The notes under the pieces are model-generated. The model worked only from the letters and a program-made list of their open reading frames with translations. It was not told where the DNA came from and ran no database searches. The position numbers were made by a program, and so were the translations under genes. This document shows positions 17,079 through 25,730 of a stretch of 63,769 nucleotides of DNA, one piece after another; the first letter of the stretch is position 1, and every line of letters starts with the position of its first letter. The stretch is taken from assembly GCA_937146645.1 (NCBI GenBank), contig CAKZRQ010000052.1, positions 1 to 63,769 on the forward strand, given 5' to 3'. Source of the stretch: an uncultured Cyclobacteriaceae bacterium (lineage in GTDB: Bacteria > Bacteroidota > Bacteroidia > Cytophagales > Cyclobacteriaceae).

Positions 17079-17916
17079 TTGGATAGGTGTATTTATACCT
17101 TTCGCTTATCTCTGCCTTTGAAAGCTCCTCTACCCTCACCCTCATATAGACCGGTTGATGTGGTCTATTCTTATCATTCGTAGCTTCAGCCGCAATTTTA
17201 TCAATGACATCAAAACCGTCAATAATCTCTCCAAATACGGTGTATTCATCATCCAAGTGGGCAGCTCCACCCCAGGTTTTATAGGTTTCGATTTCCTCTG
17301 GACTCAGATCTTTCTTAAGGTTTATACTCAAAGAGCTGGCTATTTCATCTCGCTTGGAAAGTACGAGTTGGGTTAAACTATCATATTTTCCCTCTTCATA
17401 AAGTCGCGTGTAGGCTGCCTTCAATTCTGCTTGACTTCCTAGCTCCATATATTTTAAAATGGCTTTTTGGAGCTCATTCATTTCCGTGGTCACTTGTAGC
17501 TCTGAATAGGTCCTACCATCAACTATATAAAACTGAGACCCATTCGATTCTCGCATAGGGTTCACCATATCAGGCTGTCTTGGAGCACCAATAGCACCTC
17601 TCTTATGAAAGTATTTATTCGGCCTTATTTCATGCGGCAAAGTAGGCCAATCTTCAGGAGGAAGCTCCTCCTTTGTAAATACATCTCCTCCTTGAATCAT
17701 GAAATTCTTCATTACCCGTTGGAATTCAGTGGAATCGTATCGCCCTTCTCTGGCATACTTAAGAAAGTTCTCTTTATGAACTGGAGTATCATCGTAAAGA
17801 ATTCCCACCATATTTCCATGACGAGTTTCAATGATGATTAATTCATCCGTATTCGAATTGCAAGCAGCACTGAATATGAGAACCAGGGTAACCCAGAAAA
17901 AAAGCCTGTTTCTCAT
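17071..17916 (-). CDS. Cyclophilin-type peptidylprolyl isomerase, lipoprotein
   Basis: 281 residues. Lipobox SAAC puts the lipidated Cys at about residue 19. The cyclophilin core shows FQRVMKNFMIQGGD (the active-site Arg/Phe/Met/Gln segment), RGAIGAPRQPDMVNP...GSQFYIV and DEYTVFGEIIDGFDVIDKIA. Between the GSQFYIV strand and the GEI strand lies an insertion of about 75 mostly helical residues (from TYSELQVTTE to IETYKTW), so the protein is longer than a usual 160-190-residue cyclophilin. It should assist protein folding in the periplasm, attached to a membrane. It sits between hemC (4-base overlap) and the reductase gene (8-base overlap). Confidence 0.92.
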   Translation of the reverse strand: MRNRLFFWVTLVLIFSAACNSNTDELIIIETRHGNMVGILYDDTPVHKENFLKYAREGRYDSTEFQRVMKNFMIQGGDVFTKEELPPEDWPTLPHEIRPNKYFHKRGAIGAPRQPDMVNPMRESNGSQFYIVDGRTYSELQVTTEMNELQKAILKYMELGSQAELKAAYTRLYEEGKYDSLTQLVLSKRDEIASSLSINLKKDLSPEEIETYKTWGGAAHLDDEYTVFGEIIDGFDVIDKIAAEATNDKNRPHQPVYMRVRVEELSKAEISERYKYTYPND

Positions 17917-18851
17917 TTTCCGAGCTTTGATTTTATGTCCTTCAAGATCATGTCACCACCAGCTGACAAAACCTGATCGGCCAACTCAATTCCGAGGGCT
18001 TCGGCCTGTTCGAAATTACCAGAAACTTGTTTTACAATCCTTTGCTTTCCTTCAAGATCAACAATTCCACCTTTTAGGGTTAAGGTGGTTTCTGAGCTTT
18101 GCGCCAGCCCAAAAACAGGAATACTACAACCCCCATCCAACACTCTCAAATATGCCCGCTCAGCGATCAATTCCTGACTGGTCGCTTGGTGGTTGCACGC
18201 CTCCTTTATCTGGCTCTTTAATTCCTGAGGGAGAGATTTAGCAATCTCAACAGCCACCGAACCCTGACCAATGGCTGGAGTGAATTCCTCTAAGGAGAGA
18301 ATCGAAACAATTTGATCATCATATCCCATACGATGGACACCTGCGTAAGCCAAAAGAAGAGCATCACAAGCACCTTCCTTCATTTTTCGAATTCTGGTCT
18401 GGAGATTTCCACGTACCTCCACCGTTTTCACATGAGGATAAAAATGCTTCAGCGTCGCAATTCTCCTCGTACTCGATGTGCCCAGAGTAAGTGGTTTTGA
18501 AGAGTCAGCTATATCAATATCCTTGCGATCCGATACAATGGAATCATTCACCTTTTCCCTTTCTGTGAATGCGATAATCTCAAACTCATTAGGAAGAGAT
18601 GACTGCATATCCTTCGCACTGTGAACAGCCAGATCAATTCTACCATCTCGAAGTTGGTCCTCCAGCTCTTCAGTAAAAACCCCTTTGCTACCGATTTTAG
18701 CTATGGAAACATCAAGGATTTTATCCCCTTTGGTTTCAATAATCACGATCTCCGACTCAAGCCCTTTTGCTGAAAGCAAATCTTGAATATGATACGCCTG
18801 CCAAAGTGCGAGCTTACTTCCTCGGGTTCCGATTTTGATCTTTTTATTCAT
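17913..18851 (-). CDS. hemC: Hydroxymethylbilane synthase (porphobilinogen deaminase)
   Basis: 312 residues. It joins four porphobilinogen units to hydroxymethylbilane in haem synthesis. Motifs are KIGTRGSKLALWQA at the N-terminus, HSAKDMQSSLP, TLGTSSTRRIATLKHFYP, VRGNLQTRIRKM, and LDGGCSIPVFG, whose Cys carries the dipyrromethane cofactor. The length is normal for the family. It belongs to a tight minus-strand operon (GlmU-like, holB, hemC, cyclophilin, RmlD-like), 18 bases after holB and with a 4-base overlap to the next gene. hemE and hemB occur elsewhere in this window and not in this operon. Confidence 0.97.
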   Translation of the reverse strand: MNKKIKIGTRGSKLALWQAYHIQDLLSAKGLESEIVIIETKGDKILDVSIAKIGSKGVFTEELEDQLRDGRIDLAVHSAKDMQSSLPNEFEIIAFTEREKVNDSIVSDRKDIDIADSSKPLTLGTSSTRRIATLKHFYPHVKTVEVRGNLQTRIRKMKEGACDALLLAYAGVHRMGYDDQIVSILSLEEFTPAIGQGSVAVEIAKSLPQELKSQIKEACNHQATSQELIAERAYLRVLDGGCSIPVFGLAQSSETTLTLKGGIVDLEGKQRIVKQVSGNFEQAEALGIELADQVLSAGGDMILKDIKSKLGK

Positions 18852-18869
18852 TTCAATAAAACTCCTGAA

Positions 18870-20006
18870 TCAGGATCTATTGGTCTTTCTTCTCATTAGT
18901 CCTAGAATATCCATGAGCAGGGATGTTAGGACGAATTTTGCATTGATATTTCTTTCCAGATGATAGTAAGCCTCATTGAACTTTTCGTACATGAAATTCA
19001 CATCATTCTCATTTAATGTATTCGCACTCAATTTTTCAATGAAGTCACGCTCTTCATTTTGAGTTCTCAGGAGCTCTTCAAGTGAGTTCTTCTGCAAAAG
19101 CACCTCCCTCAAAATAAAAAGCCCTGTGAGCATCAAGGACTTTTGCCCCTCAATATCAGTTTTCGAAAACTCATTTACATTCTCAAAAATCTTGTCGGTA
19201 TTGAAGGTCACACAGGAGCGCAGCCACTCTCGAATAAGCATCACCTGATTATCTCTCACCTCATCTCTGAGGCGATAAGCCTCTCTCATACTTCCATAAG
19301 AAAGAATGGCAATCTCCTTCGCTTTATCCGAATCAATTTGGTGCTCGGATTCCAAATGGCTTTGGATTTCCTCGTCAGTAAAACCTCTGACAAATACCTT
19401 TTGGGTCCGTGAAAGGATAGTGGTCAATAACTTCTCATGATCATGGGTGATGAGAATAAATAGGGTTTTCTCTGGGGGCTCCTCAATAATCTTCAAAAGA
19501 GCATTGGCCGCAGAGGGATGCAAATATTCAACTCCCCAAATCAGCATAGTCTTGAATCCTCCTTCGAAGGACTTAAGAGATAGGGTCTGAATTATATTCC
19601 TGGCAGCTTCTTTGGAAATATTCAGCTGCTTCTTCTGCATCTTCATGCTTAGAATGTAGTCATGGATATTTCCGTAAGGTTGCTCGATGACAAACTTCCT
19701 GAAGTTCCCTAAATCGTCAACGCCATCCTTCAGTTCTTCTTTGGTTCTTACGATCTGAGGAAACGCAAAATTCAAATCAGGAAGGATTAACTTCTTCATC
19801 CTTTGGCATGAGGCGCAAACCCCACATGCATCATCCCCTTGCGGATTTTCACAATAGAGATAGGAAGTTAATCCAAGGGCCATGGCTAAGGAGGCTGACC
19901 CTTCAGGCCCATGAAATAAAAGCGCATGCGCCAGATGGTTATTTTTTACTGAGTTGACCAGTTTCAGTTTGGTCTCTTGCAGACCTGGAATCGAAGAAAA
20001 TCTCAT
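18870..20006 (-). CDS. holB: DNA polymerase III delta-prime subunit
   Basis: 378 residues of the AAA+ clamp-loader family. The N-terminus HALLFHGPEGSASLAMA is a Walker A region without the Lys, as expected for the non-hydrolysing delta-prime subunit. A zinc module follows (CENPQGDDACGVCASCQ, about 53-69), then the sensor-like ITHDHEKLLTTILSRTQK. The SRC motif of gamma/tau is replaced by SRT. It takes part in loading the beta clamp at the replication fork. It is 7 bases downstream of the GlmU-like gene and 18 bases upstream of hemC. Confidence 0.93.
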   Translation of the reverse strand: MRFSSIPGLQETKLKLVNSVKNNHLAHALLFHGPEGSASLAMALGLTSYLYCENPQGDDACGVCASCQRMKKLILPDLNFAFPQIVRTKEELKDGVDDLGNFRKFVIEQPYGNIHDYILSMKMQKKQLNISKEAARNIIQTLSLKSFEGGFKTMLIWGVEYLHPSAANALLKIIEEPPEKTLFILITHDHEKLLTTILSRTQKVFVRGFTDEEIQSHLESEHQIDSDKAKEIAILSYGSMREAYRLRDEVRDNQVMLIREWLRSCVTFNTDKIFENVNEFSKTDIEGQKSLMLTGLFILREVLLQKNSLEELLRTQNEERDFIEKLSANTLNENDVNFMYEKFNEAYYHLERNINAKFVLTSLLMDILGLMRRKTNRS

Positions 20007-20013
20007 AGGCTTT

Positions 20014-21210
20014 TTAAGAGGATTTCTCCCAGATTCTATAGCTTTTTGTGTTTTCGTAAATGTGGTTCAAGATACTTTCTTCCACTTCATCCAATTCAAT
20101 CGATCTTCTCTTCATAACAGCTTCGGCTGTCTCCCTGAATTTAGGAAATCTGAAGGTGGAAAAGCCCTGGGAGCCTCCCCAAGAAAAGGATGGAACAAAA
20201 TTCCTTGGGAATCCCGATCCGAAAATATTGGCTCCTACTCCCACTACAGTTCCGGTATTAAACATGGTATTGATACCACATTTAGAGTGATCACCCATCA
20301 TTAATCCACAGAACTGCAAACCAGTGTTAGCGAAGCCTCCTTTGGTGTATTCCCAAACCTTTACGTGAGCGTAGTTATTTTTAAGATTACTAGTGTTGGT
20401 ATCGGCTCCGAGATTACACCACTCACCCAAGACTGAGTTACCGAGATAACCCTCGTGGCCTTTATTGCTAAAGCCGAAAATCACCGAGTTCCCTACTTCC
20501 CCTCCTACCTTCGAATGAGGACCTACCGTAGTATCTCCCCTGATCTTGGCACCCATATTTACCACAGAGCTTTCCCCGAGAGAAAAAGGTCCTCGAATGA
20601 TCGCTCCTTCCTGAACTTCCGAGCCTTTGCCTAAGTAGATAGGACCGTTTTCAGCATTTAACACTGCCGCCTTAACGGTCACCCCTTCCTCGATGAACAC
20701 TTCATTTTCATTGTAAAAAATGGTATGAGGGTCCGCGACTGGAGCCGATTTTCTACCGGAAGTAAGGAATTTAAAATCCTTTCGGATCTCAGCCCCATTG
20801 AACTGAAAAATGTTCCAGGTCTTTTGAAGTAGTGTGGGTTCAAAATCAATTTGGACGGATTCCTTTGAGCTCAAATCACTCAAATTCTTTTCCGTTTCAC
20901 CGATATATGAAGCTAGTAAAGTTTTTCCGAAGTATAGGCTTTGTCCCTGACCCAGGGACTTGATCGCATCCAGGCTTTTAGAATCTGGAATCCATGCCCC
21001 ATTAATCCAAAGAGTCTCTATTTGGGAAGGTGGAAATTTCTCTTGGAGGTAATCCTGAGTATGAAACTTGGCTTTCCTCTGCAGCAAAAACTCCCACTTT
21101 TCTGAAATCTTTAAAATCCCAATTCGGATATCAGCTACAGGTCGGGTGAATGTGAATGGGAGCAACGAACCGCGAATACCAGGATCGTCAAACAGTACGA
21201 ATTCCTCCAT
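20014..21210 (-). CDS. GlmU-family sugar-nucleotidyltransferase-like protein with left-handed beta-helix
   Basis: 398 residues. The first half is a divergent nucleotidyltransferase-like domain (FVLFDDPGIRGSLLPFTFTRPVADIRIG, about 4-31), widely annotated in Bacteroidota as GlmU family. The second half has hexapeptide repeats of a left-handed beta-helix: IYLGKGSEVQEGAIIRGPFSLGESSVVNMGAKIRGDTTVGPHSKVGGEV, then GADTNTSNLKNNY. The GxGxRM/K nucleotide-binding loop of true GlmU is not evident, so the classic uridylyltransferase activity is doubtful. It probably transfers an acyl or nucleotide group to a sugar phosphate. It is the first gene of the five-gene operon, with holB 7 bases downstream. Confidence 0.85.
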   Translation of the reverse strand: MEEFVLFDDPGIRGSLLPFTFTRPVADIRIGILKISEKWEFLLQRKAKFHTQDYLQEKFPPSQIETLWINGAWIPDSKSLDAIKSLGQGQSLYFGKTLLASYIGETEKNLSDLSSKESVQIDFEPTLLQKTWNIFQFNGAEIRKDFKFLTSGRKSAPVADPHTIFYNENEVFIEEGVTVKAAVLNAENGPIYLGKGSEVQEGAIIRGPFSLGESSVVNMGAKIRGDTTVGPHSKVGGEVGNSVIFGFSNKGHEGYLGNSVLGEWCNLGADTNTSNLKNNYAHVKVWEYTKGGFANTGLQFCGLMMGDHSKCGINTMFNTGTVVGVGANIFGSGFPRNFVPSFSWGGSQGFSTFRFPKFRETAEAVMKRRSIELDEVEESILNHIYENTKSYRIWEKSS

Positions 21211-21221
21211 GGAGCAAAAAT

Positions 21222-21260
21222 AAAAAAGTCTTCCAGAATCTATGCTCTGGAAGACTTTTT
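21222..21260 (-). terminator. Terminator of rpmE2
   Basis: A perfect 15-bp stem (21223-21237 with 21246-21260, AAAAAGTCTTCCAGA and its complement), loop of 8 bases, with a T-tract on the minus strand. It lies between rpmE2 and the GlmU-like gene, so they form separate units unless read-through occurs. Confidence 0.9.
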
Positions 21261-21278
21261 AGACGAAGGTTTACGCGA

Positions 21279-21524
21279 TTATTTCTTAGCGTATCTTCTG
21301 TTGAATTTCTCAACTCTACCAGCGGTGTCAAGAAGCATTTTCTTACCGGTGTAGAATGGGTGAGACTGAGAGCTCACTTCGATTTTGTAAAGCGGGTACT
21401 CGTTTCCGTCTTCCCACTTGATAGTTTCAGACGTCTCAATGGTAGACTGAGTCAAAAACTTGAACTCGCTAGAAGTATCATAGAATACCACTGGACGGTA
21501 GTTTGGATGAATATCGCTTTTCAT
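21279..21524 (-). CDS. rpmE2: 50S ribosomal protein L31 type B
   Basis: 81 residues starting [16 protein letters not shown], with [28 protein letters not shown] at the end. It lacks the CxxC zinc ligands, which identifies the type-B form (zinc-independent, often used under zinc limitation in other phyla, but standard in Bacteroidota). Located on the large ribosomal subunit near the central protuberance. Monocistronic with a strong terminator. Confidence 0.97.
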   Translation of the reverse strand: MKSDIHPNYRPVVFYDTSSEFKFLTQSTIETSETIKWEDGNEYPLYKIEVSSQSHPFYTGKKMLLDTAGRVEKFNRRYAKK

Positions 21525-21704
21525 ATGTCTTGAAATTAAATGCTATTTTCTCAATTGGACTGCAAAGTTATTCTTTTTCCAAAAAATCACCAAATCTTTA
21601 TTTGCTATTTCTCAGGATAAAAATAGCCTTGTAAGTTTTTGGTAAACAGAGAGAAAATTAGGCATAGTATTTTCTTAGTATTGAACTTTCATTCATTTGC
21701 AAAA

Positions 21705-23393
21705 ATGCCAAAACCCAGGCTTTTAAAAAGTCTATTACTCATATTTCTTCTTAGCCTTCCCGTGTTAGTCAAAGCTCAGGGAAGTTATGTGCCTTTTGAT
21801 CGGGATTACTATCATCGGTTTGAACGATATGAAATCCTTCAAGCAGGTAATAATGGTATTTTCATGACAGGGTTTAAGCCTGTCAGACGAGATCTACTTA
21901 GTAAATACCTAGACAGTCTGGCAAAAACGGATGTAATCAGAACACGCTCCGACCAATTCAATCTGGATTATTTAAGTCAGGACAATTGGGAGTTTATAGA
22001 AAGAGAGACACCGGAATCCAAAAAGCCATTCCTGAAAAGCCTTTATCGCCGTCCAGGAGACTTCGCGCATTATTACAGTGAGGAGTTTGACATTCACCTT
22101 AGTCCTGTGATCTATCTGAATGGAGGATTTGAGTCTGACAATGATCAAAATCCAAATCGTTTGACACGTGGTGTAGCGGTTCGCGGTGCCATAGACAAAA
22201 AGGTCAGCTTTTTCACTCAATTCACAAGTTCGGAGGCATTTTTCCCAACTTGGGTAAAAGACTTTGCAGAATACAATGGAGCCGTACCGGGAGAAGCATT
22301 CTGGAAGGAATATCAAACCGATGGATATAGCTACTTTTCGGCACAAGGGCATGTTAATTTCCACTTTACCAAAAACATTCAGGCGCAGATCGGTCACGAT
22401 AGAAATTTTGTAGGAGAAGGATATCGATCCTTCATTTTGTCTGATTTTTCTACCCCCTACATGTTTGTGAAGCTGAATACCAAAGTTTGGAAGTTCCAAC
22501 TCACGAACCTTTGGACACAAATGACAGCTGATGTCTTTTACGATCGAGGAAGGCCGACCGATGGCAGATATCCGCAGAAATGGTTTTCACTACACCGATT
22601 GGGTTTTGATGTGGGTAAGAAATTAAATATTGGATTCTTCGAGTCCGTCATGACGGATCAAGCCAATTTCAATTATTTCAATCCCATCATCTTTTTCCGC
22701 TGGGTGGAGCAATCACTTGGTACACCTGACAAAGTCATGTTGGGAACAGATGCTAAATGGAATTTCCTTCCAGGAATGCAGCTTTATGGACAGTTTGCAT
22801 TGGATGAATTTGTATTCAATGAATTTTTTGGAATAGACGGTAAGAAGTCCAAAAGAAATAAATATGGAGTTCAAGCTGGATTTAAATACATCAACGTATT
22901 TAAGATTTCGAACCTTGATTTACAGCTCGAATTCAATTCTGCGCGGCCTTACACCTTTCAGGAAAAGCAGGACTATCAGTCTTACAGCAATTGGAGAAAT
23001 CCGCTCACGCATCCCCGAGGTGCTAATTTCAGAGAGTTCCTTTCTGTCATTCGCTATCAGCCTATTCCAAAATTAAATCTTACTCTTCTGGGTATGTATC
23101 AGCTTTATGGAGCCGACCCGGATGCCGAGACCAACTGGGGTGGAGATGTTTTGAAAAACAGGCTTGAAGGAAGTCCCACAGGCTTATTCGATAACTTCAT
23201 TGGTCAGGGAATAGAAAACCAAGTCGTTCAGGCTAATCTAAATGCCAGCTACATGCTCAAGCATAATTTCTTCATCGATGCTGGAGCCACGTACCGAAGG
23301 AGAACTGCCGAAGATTTAGATGCACCGGCTTCCAGTAATTACATTCAGCTGGCTCTAAGATGGAATTTTGTGAGACCTGATTACAACTTCTGA
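21705..23393 (+). CDS. Outer-membrane beta-barrel protein, RemB/Wzi (capsule assembly)-like
   Basis: About 562 residues from the ATG at 21705, preferred over the in-frame start at 21639 because it gives a signal peptide directly (MPKPRLLKSLLLIFLLSLPVLVKAQ). The rest is rich in alternating strands of an 18-stranded-type barrel: VIYLNGGFESDN, VSFFTQFTSSEAFFP, IQAQIGHDRNFVGEGYRSFILSDFSTPYMFVKL, FQLTNLWTQM. The motif IGHDRNFVGEGYRSFILSD is the mark of the capsule-assembly Wzi family and of gliding protein RemB in Flavobacterium. It ends ALRWNFVRPDYNF with a terminal Phe. Likely role: surface polysaccharide attachment or gliding-related cell surface. No other gliding or capsule genes are adjacent. 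Confidence 0.83.
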   Translation: MPKPRLLKSLLLIFLLSLPVLVKAQGSYVPFDRDYYHRFERYEILQAGNNGIFMTGFKPVRRDLLSKYLDSLAKTDVIRTRSDQFNLDYLSQDNWEFIERETPESKKPFLKSLYRRPGDFAHYYSEEFDIHLSPVIYLNGGFESDNDQNPNRLTRGVAVRGAIDKKVSFFTQFTSSEAFFPTWVKDFAEYNGAVPGEAFWKEYQTDGYSYFSAQGHVNFHFTKNIQAQIGHDRNFVGEGYRSFILSDFSTPYMFVKLNTKVWKFQLTNLWTQMTADVFYDRGRPTDGRYPQKWFSLHRLGFDVGKKLNIGFFESVMTDQANFNYFNPIIFFRWVEQSLGTPDKVMLGTDAKWNFLPGMQLYGQFALDEFVFNEFFGIDGKKSKRNKYGVQAGFKYINVFKISNLDLQLEFNSARPYTFQEKQDYQSYSNWRNPLTHPRGANFREFLSVIRYQPIPKLNLTLLGMYQLYGADPDAETNWGGDVLKNRLEGSPTGLFDNFIGQGIENQVVQANLNASYMLKHNFFIDAGATYRRRTAEDLDAPASSNYIQLALRWNFVRPDYNF

Positions 23394-23449
23394 AAAACCC
23401 AAGGATCAATTTTTGCGTAACTTGCGCTCGAATTGTCTGGTACAAATAA

Positions 23450-25282
23450 ATGAAGACCTACCTCCGGATACTATCCTACGCCAAACCTTATGGGCGATTC
23501 GTTCCGGTTTACATAATCTACGCGCTTTTAGCCATCATTTTTGGCTTGTTAAATTTTACCCTACTTAAGCCACTCTTCGATGTGATTTTTGAGCAGGTGG
23601 ATCCAGAGGTTCTGGTAGCATACCAGGAAATGCCTGAGTTCAGTTTTTCCATTGAATACTTCTCTCACCTATTTAATCACTACTTTCTTCAAGTTGCGGA
23701 TGAATATGGCAAGCTCGGGACACTTTTTTATGTGTGTATCATAATTGTGATTTCCGTTTTCCTCGCGAACCTTTTCACCTATTTATCTGGCGTAGTTTTG
23801 GCCAAAGTTCGAGCTACAGTCATCAAAAGGATGCGAACTGACATTTTCGATAAGGTGAGCACACTTCATATCGGATATTTCTCGAATGAGAGAAAAGGTG
23901 ATCTGATGTCAAAAATGACAAATGATGTTCAGGAGGTAGAAAATACCATCGTCCAGTCTCTACGAGTCGTTTTCAGAGAACCTGCCACGATCATTTTGTA
24001 CTTCGCAGTATTATTTTTCATGTCAGTTAAACTGACGCTTTTTACCATTTTGATCATCCCTATTTCCGGAGCGATTATCGGAGGAATCACCCGAAGGTTA
24101 AAAAAGAAAGCCGTTGAAAGTCAGCAGTCCCTAGGACGGATTGTGAATATTCTGGATGAAACTCTTGGAGGCATGCGAGTGATCAAGGCCTTCAATGCCG
24201 AATGGTTCATGGGCCGTAAATTCGATGAAGAAACTGATCGATATGCTGGGGTGAATGTGAACATGGCGAGGAAGAACGAACTTGCATCTCCTATCTCCCA
24301 GTTTCTTGGAGTTACCGTGGTGGCAGGTATTCTGGTTTATGGGGGTAGTTTGGTTTTGTCTGGAGAGTCCAACTTGGGCGCCAGTGATTTCATTACTTAC
24401 ATTATCATTTTTACTCAGGTGCTAAATCCCGCCAAAGAAATATCAAGGGCGGTCAGTAACATCCAAAGAGGTATTGCTTCAGCAGATCGGATTTTTGAGG
24501 TAATTGATACGCCGACTGAAATAGAAAATCCGGCTGCGCCAAAGCCCTTTGATTCATTTGAGCAAAGCATTGAATTTGAGAATGTAAGTTTCGGATATGA
24601 AACCGAAATGGTTATCAAGGATGTGAACTTTGCTTTGGCCAAAGGCCGAACTATTGCACTTGTGGGTCCATCCGGTGGAGGCAAATCTACCTTAGCCGAT
24701 CTGGTCCCAAGATTTTATGATCCGAATGAAGGTCAGGTCTTGATAGATGGGATAGACTTGAGAGAAATCAGATTGGAAGATTTGCGTAAGCAAATGGGAA
24801 TCGTAACCCAGGAATCCATCCTATTCAATGATACGATCTTCAATAATATCGCCTTTGGAAGTGAGAATGTGACTGAGGAGGAAGTGATGGAAGCTGCCAA
24901 AATTGCGAATGCCCACAACTTTATCATGGAGTTTGAGAATGGGTATCAGACTTCGATTGGTGAGCGAGGCAGCAAGCTTTCCGGTGGACAAAGACAAAGG
25001 ATAAGCATAGCCCGGGCAGTACTCGAAAACCCCGCGATCTTAATTCTTGATGAGGCGACTTCTGCATTGGATAGTGAATCAGAACTACTTGTTCAGGAAG
25101 CTTTGACCAAGCTAATGGCTAATCGCACCACATTGGTAATCGCTCATCGCCTGAGTACGATCCAGCATGCAGATGAAATACTGGTCATCGAAAAAGGGCA
25201 AATCATCCAAAGGGGGACTCATGCAGAACTCATGAATCAGGAAGGCATGTATCAGAAGCTTTCCAGTATACAGTCCGTTTAG
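23450..25282 (+). CDS. ABC exporter, MsbA-like (fused membrane and ATPase domains)
   Basis: 610 residues. Six membrane helices (residues about 1-340) are followed by an ATPase: Walker A GPSGGGKST, Q-loop MGIVTQESILFNDTI, signature LSGGQRQR, Walker B AILILDEATSALDSES, H-loop LVIAHRLST. The intracellular loop IGYFSNERKGDLMSKMTNDVQEVENTI is typical of MsbA homologues, which flip lipid A core across the inner membrane. It may also export other lipids or drugs. The gene is followed 27 bases later by a small membrane protein that may be cotranscribed. Confidence 0.92.
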   Translation: MKTYLRILSYAKPYGRFVPVYIIYALLAIIFGLLNFTLLKPLFDVIFEQVDPEVLVAYQEMPEFSFSIEYFSHLFNHYFLQVADEYGKLGTLFYVCIIIVISVFLANLFTYLSGVVLAKVRATVIKRMRTDIFDKVSTLHIGYFSNERKGDLMSKMTNDVQEVENTIVQSLRVVFREPATIILYFAVLFFMSVKLTLFTILIIPISGAIIGGITRRLKKKAVESQQSLGRIVNILDETLGGMRVIKAFNAEWFMGRKFDEETDRYAGVNVNMARKNELASPISQFLGVTVVAGILVYGGSLVLSGESNLGASDFITYIIIFTQVLNPAKEISRAVSNIQRGIASADRIFEVIDTPTEIENPAAPKPFDSFEQSIEFENVSFGYETEMVIKDVNFALAKGRTIALVGPSGGGKSTLADLVPRFYDPNEGQVLIDGIDLREIRLEDLRKQMGIVTQESILFNDTIFNNIAFGSENVTEEEVMEAAKIANAHNFIMEFENGYQTSIGERGSKLSGGQRQRISIARAVLENPAILILDEATSALDSESELLVQEALTKLMANRTTLVIAHRLSTIQHADEILVIEKGQIIQRGTHAELMNQEGMYQKLSSIQSV

Positions 25283-25308
25283 TATATTTCATTTTTAAAT
25301 CCTTAGCT

Positions 25309-25677
25309 ATGCAGAAAACTTCAAAATTCTTTCAAATCGTTCTTCTGGTCTTTTTTGCTCTGGGCTTGATCTTTTTTATAGCTTTTGAGACTCTTGGAGG
25401 TCTAGTGGGCATGGATGAAGTCAGCTCCGATAATATGGTCACGATCATGCTTGTGGGCTTCGTAATTTTCCTTGCAGCCTGGCTTTTCAGCTATCTGGCC
25501 ATTAGTGGACTTTCCAGCAAACTGGAAAAGAAAGAGGTGGAATTGAATAAAGTTAAAGCCAAACTCTACGATTTAGAACATCCAGAGACTGAAGTCAAAA
25601 AACCTAAAAAAGTAGAAGCAGTGAAGCCTGCGGAAACTCCAGAAAAGACTGAGGACGAAAAGTATACAGAAGAATAA
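25309..25677 (+). CDS. Small two-TM membrane protein with charged C-terminal tail
   Basis: 122 residues, family not recognised. Two hydrophobic segments (about 8-30 and 45-68) are followed by a short coiled-coil (LSSKLEKKEVELNKVKAKLYDLE, 69-91) and a tail rich in Lys, Glu and Pro. The layout resembles LapA-type small proteins. It begins 27 bases after the MsbA-like exporter and is closed by a hairpin, so it is probably the second gene of that operon. Confidence 0.75.
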   Translation: MQKTSKFFQIVLLVFFALGLIFFIAFETLGGLVGMDEVSSDNMVTIMLVGFVIFLAAWLFSYLAISGLSSKLEKKEVELNKVKAKLYDLEHPETEVKKPKKVEAVKPAETPEKTEDEKYTEE

Positions 25678-25702
25678 GTTTTATTTATTATTTAGTTATA
25701 TT

Positions 25703-25727
25703 AAAAGGACCATCGGGTCCTTTTTTT
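25703..25727 (+). terminator. Hairpin terminator, or attenuator-like element, directly before comM
   Basis: Stem AAAAGGACC / GGTCCTTTT with loop ATCG, continuing into a T-run to 25727. It ends only three bases before the comM ATG (25731). Confidence 0.8.
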
Positions 25728-25730
25728 ATT

